A DNA stretch of 64,000 nt from NCBI GenBank assembly GCA_932294295.1, contig OW028580.1:6176874-6240873 (forward strand). The letters are read 5' to 3'. This document shows, piece by piece, positions 45,601-59,139 of this stretch (positions within the stretch are counted from its first letter, which is position 1; each line of letters opens with the position of its first letter). A model generated the notes under the pieces. The model worked only from the letters and a program-made list of their open reading frames with translations, had not been told where the DNA came from and searched no databases. The DNA comes from Alitta virens. Its lineage: Eukaryota; Annelida; Polychaeta; Phyllodocida; Nereididae. Made by a program: the position numbers and the translations under genes.

Positions 45601-48600
45601 GTCTTGTCTCTGTATCTGTGAGACACATTGAAACTTATTTCTAAAATTTTGCTTGGAGTATGCAAGCGATGAAAAGTAAACAACCTTCCATTTAGCCATC
45701 TCAACATCTGGAATCATAAGCAGTTCCCAGTTAAGACAAAGTGAAATAATAGCCTACTACTTGATACCAAATTTTTTCCTGTAACTGAAGCGTTGGACAT
45801 GAACAAAACTGACACTATCATAAATACAAATTCATTGGACATTGGAACAGAGCAATTAACATTATGTAAGGTTTAGAACAAAAACGTACTGCCAATGAGG
45901 TAGACATGACGAATAGCCTTCCTTGCAAAAACTACAAAACGAAAAAAGAGAAGGCAGCATCACAAGAAAACAAAGTTACGGAACAGTAGACAAGTACACA
46001 ACAACAAAAGGAAAAACCATTTCAGACTAAGTGTATGTACAGTTTAAATGTAATTGCCCAAAGAGTCCACTAACCGTATTTATAATGAAAAAAAATATAT
46101 TCACAATCTTTTTTTGGACACTTCACTGGGGAATTAAAGATGTCATACATTGGTCAGAGTGTATACTATAAACCTATCATGACCATCAATAGTTAAACAC
46201 TTAAGACGCTATCACGTATAAAACATACGTATGACAACATGTCAAAAATTGGCTATTCGTGCTCATTCGTGGCTCTGTTAATCACGTATAACTTTTTTCT
46301 AGAGGTGTACATTGGGCAATCATAGATCCCTCGGTGGACATCTGTCAAACACTCGCCGGACGTTCCTCAAACGTTTGCCAAACATCCGTTATCAGGCATC
46401 CATCAGGCATCCGTCAGGCACTTGTACGCACTAAGAGATCGCTTGCACGCAAGACGATGAAAGGGCAACGGATGTCCGTCGATCATTGACGAGCGTTGTA
46501 CGAGTGGACGTGAGTGGATGCGAGTATATACAGATGGACAGTGGCTAAGTATGGCTACGTATAGCCTAGGACGTAAGTAGGATGTACGTAGGACGTATGT
46601 AGGATGTACGTAGGACGTACATAGGACGTAATGTAACTAATATAAATAATCATTCGTAGAACGTCCGCCAAAGTTTTTAATGTATGTTTAAAAAATGTTC
46701 CCCTCTCCACGTATGTTCGTGAGTGGTCAAGCCCTACCACGAGCATCCTACGGATTAGCGCGTGTATGCATAAAACACTCGGTGAGTGAATCACGTATGG
46801 CCAAGGATGACCATAAGCAAACCCAATTTTTCATACGTGGTCATACGTAGCTCTTATGCATGATAGTGTGAACGCCCCTTTACAGTATCCTGTAATTTTG
46901 AAAAACACTACAAAATTTCGTTTTTTACGGTAATTGCAATAGTGTTAGAGTTCTGCTCAGAAAACGAAAGTGTTACGCCTGCCCATCCACCGGTCAACGT
47001 TGATAACCAATGAGGTCTCAAACCATATTATCCATCCACAAGCAGGTTGTAACTTTCACATAGATGTTTTAATCTATTGTTAATAACTGATGAATATAGT
47101 TGTTAACTATTCACAGTAGACTTATTCCCCTGTATTGCATTGGTATATGTGGATCAGCAATACTTGATTAAGGAATGCTTAATAATAGCAAGATCCATAC
47201 ACTAGGCATAATGTCAGTTCCATATATTTCATTGAACAAGACTCTTACAATGTCATTTTTCAAAGTCTCATGAGGTATCAGAATCAGAATTAGAATCTCT
47301 TTTATTGTCCTTTCTGTTTACAGTTATTGACATTTTGTATAAACAAAAAAACAAAAACAAAAAAGAAGTAATGGATGAATATTTGAAAGGACTGGGGCCC
47401 ACTTTAGGACAAGACTTTGTCGTTATCAAGTGGCCCCCATGGATGGAAGAGGAATGCCTGCATGCACAGACCTCTCAGACAGTGTGAGGGATATATTATC
47501 CTCTCCTGTTGATTTATGCAATTTGGTTTTGCTTACAAAATATTCAACTTCGCGAAGTTCAATCTGATTCTCCGTTGCAAATAAAGTAAGCATTTCACCT
47601 GATGTAGCATATTCATAGCTTCATAATAAAGTCAGTAGCCCTTGAAAGTTCTGTGCCTCCCAGCAGCAAGACTGGTAACAACTTAACCGAACCCCCCCCC
47701 CCCCCCCCCCCGCCCCCCAAAGGGCACTGGACAATACACACTCTTCATGTTTACAACCTATCAAATATAACATTCAATCACACACTTTCACTCTTCCTTT
47801 GAAACACTCCTGAAAACTAAACCAACTGCAACGTGTATTGTATGTAATTCAGAAATTGATGATAAATTATGATAATTCAGATTCGTATACAATTTACCTT
47901 GGATTTGTTTACTTGAATACCAAGATACATAAGTGATGAATTCCTCAGATATTTTACTGCATTGATAGATACTAGGTGCGAGTCTGGATTGTCATGTGGC
48001 ACAGCAAGAGAACGAAGTATGTCTTCCCACCGATCTTTGAAATGTACAGACAAAAGATGGCTATCATTTTGGAGACAAACTGCCTCTGCTGATAACCAGT
48101 TCCCAGAAAAGTTGCTGTGAATGCCAAAACATTCAGTCATTGAATGTTTGTATGGGCCATGGTCAGGACATATTACTTCATTCAAACGACTAATATATCT
48201 AGGATCATACACTTTTCGAATATTGGCAGTTCCATATACAGCTAAGACCATCATCTAAAGCTGAAGCGGTTCATTATTTGAGTGATGCGTCTGTATGCTG
48301 ACTGTTATGAATTGGCCATAGCTTTGCCAATAAAAAGGTACTTGTTCAGAAACAAAATCATAAGTCATGGTATTATTGGAACGGAATGTGCCATCTTGTA
48401 TTGATATTGTAAACATGCTTAAGGTTGAGGTATCATTGTTGATTTTTTTGTGGAATGGTTTTCCGACATAGGTTGCCACAGCAAACTGATTGTAATATTC
48501 TTTCATTATCTCCATCTGATTAGACATGTATGTTTTGAATGTGTAATTTCTAATTAAAGGCAACAAAAACTTGAAACATAGTCCGTTGAACTCGGGTGTG

Positions 48601-50447
48601 TGGTCACTTTCGGGTGGAAATGACACTGAAACAGTTTGGCATCTCCCACTTCCAATGAAATTAATCTTTCCAGAAAATAACCCATTGTGGGAATTCTTAA
48701 AAATTACTGAAAGAGAAGCTGATGCAGAAGAATACGACAGGTGTCTTTGCATTAAGTTCCCTTTAACTTTTGAGGAGCCTGGTAGGTGGGAAAATGTAGG
48801 CACTGTAAATCCACAATATGGCACCTCGCAACCTGCTGAAGCTGTAAGTGTCAAGCTGATTTCTAAGTTGGATGTTGGTTTTGTGAAGACAGTCAACTTG
48901 CACTCTTTATCAAACTGAACTGTTTCTGTCTGTGTGACAATAAATGCCAAACAACCTTTTGAGAGTTCTATTAGAACATGTTGTTTTTGACTATCTCTTA
49001 AACAGTAAAACCAAATTTTATCATAATCCAAAAAATACATTGTGATCAGCATAATAATCATCTGGTTAGCCTGGCACAAAGTGCACGGATTAATGGCACC
49101 AAAGCACAGAGTTTTTTCGTCCTTGCCAATGAATATGATACTTCCAGAATGAATGGAATTAAAGTCATACTGGTATAAGACAATCATCAATTTACCCCCC
49201 GAGTTAATGAGTATGTTATTTGTCAATAACTCAGCTTGTACATTTGTGCATACTGGACCCAAATCAGAATATGTATGGGGGACAAACACACCGCCATATT
49301 GACAGAGAAAACCCTGGGCCCCTGTTTTAGAAGGGGAAAAAGTAAGTTTGTACTCAAGGGACTTTACTCTGTGTAAATAGGAAAATTGTATAATCTTATA
49401 AACAGTAGATGAGGTGTTTTTGAAATTCCATTTGAACCAGGAATATTCATCATCATCAATTGACAGCGTGTCAAATTTATTTGAATCGGTATGTTCACGA
49501 TATGTCAAGTAAAGGGAGGAACTTGAGGCAAATTTTTCTTTATATATGATATATATTTGAAAAGTACTAGCTGATACACTTGCTAACCTTGGTGGTTTGC
49601 GTGAACATTGCTCATCTAGTAATGGGGCTCTTGGTGATGGACCATCATAGAAGGTCAGACGCTTTGCTCGTTTGCAGTCAAAGTAAACACCTAATAGTGT
49701 CCCAATAGTCCCTCTGAGAAGGACATGATATTCAGTTATTTTGGAAAGGGGTCTGTAGAGGGAAGGCATTCTATTTGGCAGTTTTAATTGTATATCCCTT
49801 GACAGTATTATACCATTTAAAGTTATCGCCTCACCACAAGTCTTAGCTTGAAATATAACATGAAATTGACTTACTTGGTGAATATCAGATATTTGGAAGT
49901 TCATGATACTGTGAGAGGAATTAGTTGTAATACTGAAAGGTTCAAATTTTCTCCCGGTTGTGAAAACATGATATGGATTACTGACATTCGTTCCACCGGA
50001 ATGGAATACTGTAAGGTTAAAAGCTTCATCAGTAAAGGGAATACTGGGTGGAACTTCTACTATGGTGATATTGGTGCATATCTTTTCAGGCACCTGCAGT
50101 TTCCACATGCACTCATAAGGTTTGTCAATTTTGAGGTTTATGGCACCACAAAGACCCGTCATCTTCCCCCCACATCGATAAATACTGCTTTCCTTAAAGC
50201 AAATAGAGTGTATCCTCCTATTTATCAGGAATACATTATGCAATAAAGCAATCAATGAGGCCTCTTTATTGTAATAAAGATGGGAAGAAAGCCAGCTTTT
50301 AACAAGTCCTTTCCAAGAAAAATCCAAATAAATGTCAGATTTTATATTATTTCCACAAAATCCATCATTAAAACCGTTACTGAGTAAAATAAGTATTATG
50401 AGAACCCTAAAGTGATTCATATTCCTTCGTTTGTTTGTGTATGCCAC
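42672..50447 (-). CDS. Large GRL101-type receptor: CUB-like, C-type lectin, LDLa, LRR, 7TM; interrupted by one TAG
   Basis: Exon 1 is 50447-47898; exon 2 starts at 45707 directly after a CAG acceptor; phase 0 on both sides. Exon 1: signal peptide (from Met10, VLIILILLSNG), CUB-like regions (~92-208 and ~260-345, LTFYDGPSPRAPLL), a long Cys-containing ectodomain, then one TAG (48255-48257) after residue 730, then 119 more codons opening a C-type lectin domain (NWLSAEAVC). Exon 2 (1011 aa) completes the lectin fold (CLAVLP...CLKEF...FICQY); then comes a second lectin-like Cys region (~115-245), LDLa repeats at 247-281, 285-325, 423-469 and 474-509, LRR cap (CPIGCYCLGRALYC) and repeats ~560-700, and a rhodopsin-type 7TM ~738-992. 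Read-through length would be ~1861 aa. The family is known from molluscs (snail GRL101) and relates to relaxin-type LGRs. Whether it is expressed with this stop is open. Confidence 0.82.
46201..46880. mobile_element. ~680-bp foldback MITE with ~60-bp terminal inverted repeats
   Basis: The left end (cgctatcacgtataaaacat acgtatgac) matches the reverse complement of the right end (cactatcatgcataagagct acgtatgac...aaaaattgg) over ~60 bp. The interior is CpG-rich and made of short recurring words: catccgtcaggca (46380-46420) and an ~10-11-bp acgtaggacgt array (46565-46630). It sits in the receptor's only intron. No coding capacity. Confidence 0.72.
47692..47711. repeat. C homopolymer
   Basis: Twenty C in a row in the receptor intron, followed by cgcccccc. 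Such runs are prone to sequencing and assembly error. Confidence 0.9.
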
Positions 50448-51540
50448 AGACTACTAAAGTACAAAACGTTGTGCTTCAATAGAGAATGATGGTCTCTGCT
50501 CAGATTTATCATCTCTCAAGTATTCACTTAAATATGTAGAGCGGCAGCAAAAGCCTCAGCGAATCCCACAAATCATACAGGCCTCAGTAATATCATTCAG
50601 TGTCCGTCAAACAGGGCCACTTGGCCTACGTAGCCTGTTATGCAATGCTATTTTTTTAACTCTTGAATTTCTCCATCTGTTCATTATATTCTGACAAGTG
50701 TTAAAATATTAATAGCAATCCATTCTGTTTAGATTAAAGCCAATTGAACATCAAAAGTATTGTCCATCCTTATCCTGCCATTTAATTTTTCAGTTTCAAA
50801 GATTTTATGCTAAAAAGGAATATTCACTTCTCTAGCATTATAGATACAATACCAAACACTTTACAGGCATGCTAATTGTGAACAAAAACTGTTGACTGGG
50901 TTGAATATGGATATACTGTTATCAAATATTTAATAATTTTATGCGCATGAATTCTACAACCTTTTATGACTGTCATTGCAAAGTATGGAATGTTATATAG
51001 GGAATATCAAACAAACAACACCATTTTTAGCATTTTTCCAGATTTTCCATTATGAAAAAAACAAAAAACCAGAAAGGATGAGACAAATGTCAAAATTATT
51101 CTTAAAATATCATTAGTACAACTTTACTGATGTAAGGATCATAGTGTCATTGATATGAGAGTTTGAAAGAGTACATTATATTATTATATTCCTTATTATA
51201 TAAAATTATTTGTCATTAATGGTCATGAAACCCCCAAAAAGGTATCTCTACATTGTTTCAGACATATTATTACAAAGCTTGGTGTGCAGGTAGTGCGAGT
51301 TCTGCAAAGGAAACAGAATTTTTTTTTTTCTCAAAATATTGTAAAACACAGCTCAGATGTGGCAAAATAAATGACAAATATGTCATGTTTGACATAATAC
51401 TGTCTATAAAACTATATGTATATATATACTATAACAACGCATAGCTAAACATATGAAATGTTGTTAGGTAAGAGCATTAATGTTGGAGTTCTGTTACGAG
51501 GTTTTGTTATCAACAGGGCAGCGTGTTCTGATTTTTATGG
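50448..51540. other. 5' flank of the receptor gene, no gene seen
   Basis: AT-rich. A copy of the 'tgttggagttctg' dispersed repeat lies near 51478, and tatatatata near 51417-51427. Confidence 0.5.
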
Positions 51541-51850
51541 ATCAAAGTGGCCCCCTCAGACTCGGGCCTGCCTTTTCTTTTGGAGCGGAGACAGTTTCCT
51601 GTGAGACTTGTGTACTCAATGAACATTAACAAGTCTCAGTGGCAAACATTCTCCAAGTTTGGCATTACCTTCCTTCATCAGTATTCAGTCTTGGCCAACT
51701 GTATGTTGCTTTCTCCACAGTCAGATCTTTCGAAGACATCTCTGTTAAAGTGGAAGACACAGCAAAGCAGGGCAAAAGAAAATGACAAAAGGATCCAACA
51801 TTGTGTTTGGAGACGTTCTGTAAGACTAAGGATTACTCTAAAAAAAACTT
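51541..51850 (+). mobile_element. Helitron helicase C-terminal remnant spanning the start of copy B
   Basis: Reads GLPFLLERRQFPVRLVYS, then MNINKSQWQTFSKFGI (family: 'TINK-Q-QT' box with Gly to Trp), then after a frameshift YVAFSTVRSFEDISVKVEDT. This is the helicase end of a Helitron. The match to base 1 of the window begins at 51701, within this remnant. The left part of the domain is therefore seen only once here. Confidence 0.82.
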
Positions 51851-54656
51851 GATATGCTGATAGCCTTCTCAGCCTGTTATTCTTGATAATTTACTCCAGG
51901 TCATGCAATGACAGGTCACTTTACTGGATCTTTGACATCTTTAAGGTCAAGTAGTGTGTATCATAGGATGGTCGAATGGAAAGATATTTGTCAAAAGCTT
52001 CATTTTGACATTGCTTTCATACTGTTTTTATACTAATGGAAAATCTGGAATGAAAGAAGATAAAAATTGTGTTAAACTAGCATATCTGCACCTGTCAAAC
52101 AAAAAGTGAAAATACCATAATTTATATGTTATTAATGAAATTTCACTCATGTAGGGTAGATAATTTAGCTTATCATTTAGCTTATCATTTTTTCTTTTTA
52201 TTCACATTAAATGTATATAAGCTGTAACAGTTCTTGATGTTTTTTTACTGCAATTTTGATCTGTATTATAGCTCATGGGACTGCATGGATATATATATAT
52301 ATATATATAAGAATTTTCCTTGTTTTTCATTTTTTTAAATAATTCTCCAGTATTTAGGCAATGAGACCACCAAAATCACCACTACACTATTTTAGACATA
52401 TTTTGACAAATTTTTAAGCATGTAGGTACTGCAGTGCTCCGGCAAGAAAAAAATTAATTTTTTCCCAACTTTGTAAAACATATCCCACATATGTCAATGT
52501 CATTATCAACAGGCTCTAATAGGCCAAATCGATCATAACGATAGGGTAAGTGTATTAGTGTTGGAGTTCTGCTCCGGAAATGGAAGTATTACGCCCGCCC
52601 TTCAGACGGACACTGGTGATAACAATAACCCTCTTCGAAATATGTATGCTGAGGGTTAAAAATCTTCATATCGCAAGATAGAACATTTACAACTTATATA
52701 AGCAAAATTGTAACACAAGCCACAGTTGTGCTCTTAAAGCAACACTTAACGGACTCCATCAATATCACATAAGTACTAGTCATCAAATAATCACATGCAA
52801 TTGTTACATATTTTGAGTCAATTCAAATTCCTATCCTGAAATTAAAGGATATTTTGGTAACAATATGAATATGCAAGACATATCGCAGTTGTAATATGAT
52901 AAAAAGATGAACTGTACTTATATGAAATCTGTGATAATGATACAGAGTTTACAGTTCAATTTGTTGTGACATGTATTGAATTATCAGATAAACTGACTCC
53001 GACTGTTGTTTTGGAGCGGTGGCGCTAGTTCAAACGGCAAATAGTGATTTTTGTCACTTGCTTGCCATACATAGAAGTATGTGGTATGCATTTCCCATCC
53101 CTGTAAGCTAAACCATGTAGTATAGATATGTATACCACATAGGCCATACCACATGGCTTTTCTATGTGGTATACAGGTTATTGTGGGATAAAGGGACATT
53201 CCGCGTGTAATGGACCAAAATGAAAAAATTCCCAGGTCGCTCTCATGGTGATGTTTCACAACTACAACTTTGCCAAAAGTACAAATGTATATAAACATAG
53301 GTACTATAATAGAGATGAATCTTTACTTCAGTACTCGTTAACATTTTTCATATCTAGTTCAAGAAAAGGACCAATATACTTGATCTATTTAAGAGCTCAG
53401 AAAAGATCAAGTTCCACAATCTGTGAATTTCAACTAAATTCAGATCAATCAAATCCTTAAGATTTAGTGATTTGCAATATATGCTGTGTTTTACGGTGGC
53501 TGGGAGGGGACATGTGATTTTTTTTTATCTCATTCGAACGAAATAACAAATCATTCTAACGAAATAATCTATTGTTCCAACGACATAGTATCTCGTTCTT
53601 ACGAGATATTATCTCGTTCGAATGAGATAACATTTAGTGCTAACAAGAAAATAATCTACAGGCCCATCATTCTTCTGGACGTTGTAGCTCGGGAACGCCT
53701 TTTCGGAACTGGACCTGTAATAGCTTATTTTGTAGGATTTTTAAAATGAACAGAATGATGTACAGCGTGATAGAGATGCTCAAATATCCTTATCAGTTGG
53801 GCTTAGACCAGCATCTATCTATCTATCCAATTATCTATGACCATGTATCTATGGCTATATTGCTATCTATGACCATGATTCTATGGCGATCCACGGCAAT
53901 CTACAGTGATCTAGGCGATCTATGGCTATCTGTCTATCCATCTCTACCTAGCCATCTATCTATCTATTTATATATCTATCTATCTACCTATCTATCTGTC
54001 TATCTGGCTATCTATCTTTATATCTCGAGTAATATCTGGCTATCTATGGCTATGTTACAGCCTCTTACATATGCATGTAGCATGTTGGCCACTAGGCTTT
54101 ACATGCATGCCTGGTCGGTAGGTGTCACTGCCACCTTGTGTATATAAGGAGGGTAGTTTAAATCCTCTGAAATTTTTGGCAGTGCAATCAAAATTTGCAT
54201 TTGGGGGTCTAAGTGTCTGATTTAAAAGGTGTATTGTGAATAAAACCTACACTTGCGCTGAGGGTTGAGAACGTATGTACTGTTTTGTGTTTAGGTGTGT
54301 CATCAGGGGAAAATAAAGCATTTTACGTTTCAGTAGACTAGCAATTATGCTTTATTGATTTTAAATGATTGATTTTAATCTTAGAGTGCGTTTCTATGTC
54401 TACAATATTATCAAGACAGAAATGACCAATTGACTCATTACTCATAATATAAATAAATGTGTGATATGTGCAAGTGTTGCTGTGCAACAGTGTATGGAAT
54501 AAAAAAAGTGACAAATTGACTCAATAAGCAAGTAATGCAATTGCTCTAAGGAATATTCAGTTTATAAAATTCTTCAAAGTTCTGCATAAAAAGAGAATCA
54601 ACGCCATTATCATGTCTGCAATGGACTTTTATTCATGCTACATTTCACTTTTTTCA

Positions 54657-55920
54657 TTATTCACACTTTTGATGCAACAGAAGGTTAGGTGTTTCAGTTC
54701 CCCTGAGGTCAATGACATCTTCAAATGCATCACTTTGGAGAAGGGTTTTGATTTCTTCAGGTGTTGCAAATGGATAATAACTTAATTTGCTTGCCACTGC
54801 ACCTGCCGCAAATGCACTGGCTTGGGATGTGCCATCCTAAAAATCCACACAAATACTGCACAGGCCCGTTGACATAATTCCTTCACTTGGAGCAAGGATA
54901 TCCACACAGGTCCCATAGTTAGATGAACCAGAAAGGTGAGAGTAGCGGCCGACACCAGCCACCGTTCTTGCACTTGCCACTCGACCAGGGCTGTAGTCGC
55001 ATGCATCTCTATTGCCGTTTCCAGCTGGCACCACCACTGGTACGTTATCTGCCACAGCACTTTCGACTGCTGAATCTATGATTAAACTTGGCGGTCCTGA
55101 CATAGACATGCTGATAACGCCTCGACCACCTGTTGATGTAAGGTTTTCAACGACCCAGTTGATGCCCTCCACAACCGATGAAGTGGTACCAATACCAGTA
55201 TCATTCAGAACTTTGACTGACACTGCAGTTGCACCTCTGGAAACGCCACTTATAAAGCCAATTGCAATGCCAGCACAGTGAGTACCATGGCCCAACAAAT
55301 CATCATCACTGCCTCCAATCGTGTTGATACCAAATGGACTCTGCCTTGGCAGAAAGTGTGGCCATCATAGATACCAGTGTCTAGGATGTAAATTCGAACA
55401 TAGCACCGTATAGGAAAGTATAGGAACTACTTGGCCAAGTTCCTGCGGATATTCTTCCCAAACCCCAGTACTCATTACGTAAACCTATTGTTTCAACACC
55501 ACATTGTTGAGCTGTTTGATGGGCTGCATTAGCTTCAATGGTTTTCACCTCAGGAAGTTGGTATGCCTGTTTCACGGTGTCTTCATTGTTGGATTGAACA
55601 TGCAGGATGGGTGACTTCAGCGCAACAAATTTGTTGATAACTTCAATGTCTTCAGAAATTTCACCGAGTTTTAAACCAAGATGACAGGAAAGCAGTTTGG
55701 TATATAAAGACTGACACTTTTGTCAGAGGTAAACTTTCACAATGTTCACTCACACATTTATTCTCCTTTCTGCATTGGTGTTTGTGGGTTCAGCACTGCC
55801 TGATGAACCTTAGATTCAAAACTTGGACGCTGCTGGTCTCATTGCTGGTGAATATATTTTGGTTGTGAATAAAGCTGAAAATGATGCTGATCATATGAAG
55901 TATGTGGATGGTGTAATCAC
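54657..55920 (-). pseudogene. Subtilase pseudogene with inverted 5' end, copy B
   Basis: Same lesions as in 2957-4220: TAG before DGTS, frame loss between the Asp and His boxes, and the 245-bp 5' inversion (55674-55920) with TAG in place of Gln. Small differences: a C/G change near 55396, and GAT (as in the paralogue) where copy A has GGT near 55783. The inversion therefore preceded the duplication. Confidence 0.92.
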
Positions 55921-58900
55921 ATTTTTTATTAAACAATAACATACCAATCTTATCTATCGAGTTGAATTACAATGAATAAAAACAGCAGTATGACATATTT
56001 GTCCTGCTGAAACCTGTTCAAATCTCATTTGTTTAAAAAGTTTAATGTCTCTATATAGTGACGCAGTAAACTAGTTTGACGTAGCAAATATGATACAGTA
56101 AAACCATATCTGAAGCACACCGCATTAGTAAGACCACCTACTGATAGAATATTGAGACCATTACAGGTTTGACAGCACTGAATTTCTCTTGCAATTTGTA
56201 TAAAACATCAATCCACCTGGATCTATCACAATGTAATTGTGAGGTTTGAATTCAATATAAAAGATGAAATTGGTAGTATAATCCAAAATAAATGTTCACT
56301 TGTGTTTTAGTCTTATTTATATGCCACGGAGAAGCACAAAATAGATATAAATGTTACCGAAAAGTAAAACAGAAATTAATTTACCTTCTAATCCATAATA
56401 ACATCTCTCTGTACAAATTAACTTAAACAAGCTGCCTATCTTTGCAATGATAAATTGTTGTCATTTTTCATCATTATAGCGTTTGTTATGGCCACAAAGA
56501 AGCAGCAGAAAATACAATGGAGAATATAGCAAAGTTTCAAGTTATTTCTCACCCAGAAGTGTTTTTATCAGCCAGAAAGTTGGGATTGGAATTGTTGCAA
56601 ACGTTTTTGTCAATGTTATGCTGCTCAATGCCATTTGTGACAAAATATGATCCAAAAAAAGGAGGACATTTATTTTAAATCCTAGAATAACATTAACTAT
56701 GAACGGAGATGGTAGTTGATATAAAAAGTAAAAAATATATACATATATTGCCAACAAAGCATAAATATAATAGTAGCGAGTCAACTCTACTGTTACTGAA
56801 ACAGTTACGGGTCTTCACCCAGTTTTAGTCTTTAGTTACTTTGATATGTAATGTGTTATTGCATTGAGTTATCATGTCATGTTACTTTGTTACTTTTACA
56901 AAAATAGTTTCATGAATGCACAGAAAAAGATAATATTATAATCTAATGTGTGTGACCTTGATGTAACAGTCAAGGTCATTCAGTTACCTTGACCTTTGAC
57001 CCAAGGTCATCAAAGGTATTTGCACCAAGTCTGTAAGACTTCTGCAATGTACAACCCAAATCTGGTAAAGATCCGATAATTCAGTGAGGAGTTATAGTAT
57101 GTTACCCCATTTGGGGGTAATAATCCTTGGGGGTCGTAAATGACATGTTGATGCATCAACATCACTCAACATCAAGTTTTGAGTAAAAATCAGGCCAAAG
57201 CTTGTCAAAATACCATTATTTAACATTTGACCTTGAAATTTGACCTATTGCTACCCCAAGGTCAAATGTTACACAATATCTTATGCCTTGGCAATATAAA
57301 CATCTTGTTCAAGACTCTACTTGAAATGTAATCAAATTGTCATCGAAATTGGACCATATATGACTCACGTAGTCTTTGAGCATACAAAGATCATTTATGA
57401 GTATGAAAGGCCTTGGGTTAAAGGTCAGAGACACTGAATTTTAAGATAACAAATTATTTGCTTTATATGAACCAATTTAAAAGTTACAAAGATTTTTTTC
57501 TCTTTAACTTATGCCACCAAAAGTTTGGCAACTTCTGGTTCATCACATTTAGAGTAATAATCAATTTTTGAATCTGAGCTAGTTCACCTCTTTACCCCCT
57601 TTGGGGTGTCAATTTGATGGTTGGGAATTGAAGACTGTTCAGTACCTACAAACTTATTTGAAGCATAAATCTGTAGTTCTTTCAGTTAAATGTGACCAGT
57701 GACTTTGAGAAATGTGTCAAGGTCACTCATAATGGGTCAAATTGTTTGTGTAACCCCAAGGTACAATCTGACCAAGTTTGGTTGAGCAACTAAAAAAAAT
57801 GTGCTGAAAGATTATCAAATACACAATTAATTTTTATTTTGGCTGTACCATTCTCAGAGAAATAAAGCTTGTTCTGATAAATCCTTTTCTCAAATGTGAG
57901 GTATTGCTCATTGCTTCCTGTAGTATGATTGAAGTTAAATTGACTGAAACAGTTACTCTAGACTCAGAAAGAATTATTATATCAAAGAAAAAATATACTA
58001 ATTATATTGTGTTATTAATACCTCTGCATGATGGTGGATGTCATTTTTCAGTATAAAATGCATGTGACACTGATCGTTACAAAATAAAAAAAACATTACC
58101 AGGTCCCACCACAGTACAAGATACTGTTGCATGGACCTTCAAGGCATTAACAATCTACACATTTTATTGCAGACACCTTCTTTTCTCACTTCTCAGGCCT
58201 CTATCCCCTTAACTTCTGGTTAACCACATATGGAATTACAGTGAACAACTTCAAAGTTGTCAATAAGTGACACTGTTCATGACTTTTTGACATCAGTCCA
58301 TATATACTAGGTTTGCATTGTGCATATATGCTACTCATTGCAATTTTTATCTATTTTTATTTTTATTTTTTATTTACAGACATACTTAGCTTTCCAGAAA
58401 ATATTAATCTCTTGATAGCTTCTGGAGAAACCTGTTGAAATCCCACATAACATACTCAGAGTGAAGTTTTTTGGGGTAGCAAGGCATGTATCTGCCCCAC
58501 TATCTGTTCCTTAATACTGGTTAACCACAGATGGAATTACACAGAACAACTTGAAAGTTGTGAATCAGTGACACTGTCCATGACCTTTTTGACATTGGTC
58601 CATATATAATAGGTTCGTATTGTGCTACTGGTCTGAAGCCCATATGACAAGCTGCAAGCCAAAATGTGAACATAACTTTGTATTTTACTGCAGCAAATTT
58701 TCGGAGTTCGGAAAGGAGTCTTTATCGAGATAATGGGAGGTCAAAACATATGGCCCCTTAATGTTTTCTGGGCTCTGTAGCTCAATTACAAACTGAGATA
58801 TTAGCTGCTGAAAATGACATCTTTGGCTTCATGTAGCATCTGGACAGTTTGACCTGTGAGTCCTGACCTTCTTTTAAATATTTAGTATCAAATTCCAAAT

Positions 58901-59139
58901 TAATTAAAGCAGATAATTCCTCCGTTGTTTTTCTAATTTTAGGTCGCAAAAATGACAGACTGTGACTGGCAAATGTTTTATTTATTTTAGTGTATTCTTA
59001 TAGTGTCGCAGTAATGATCTGTGTTTTGATGTTTATCATTTGCTGATTTGTAACTCAGTAGAAAACATGAATAAAGATTTTTTCAGTCTTGAGTTGTTTA
59101 TTACTCATTGAAAAAACTTTCGTTGTCACTTTATTAGTT

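Noticed and set aside
47263..47360. A-rich tract after 'gaatctcttttattgtcc' as a SINE/LINE tail
   Set aside because: Suggestive only; no tRNA-like head, no RT sequence and no target duplication could be identified.
48571..48918. Plus-strand open frame within the receptor
   Set aside because: Antisense shadow of the receptor exon; also 44099-44419 and 49848-50246.
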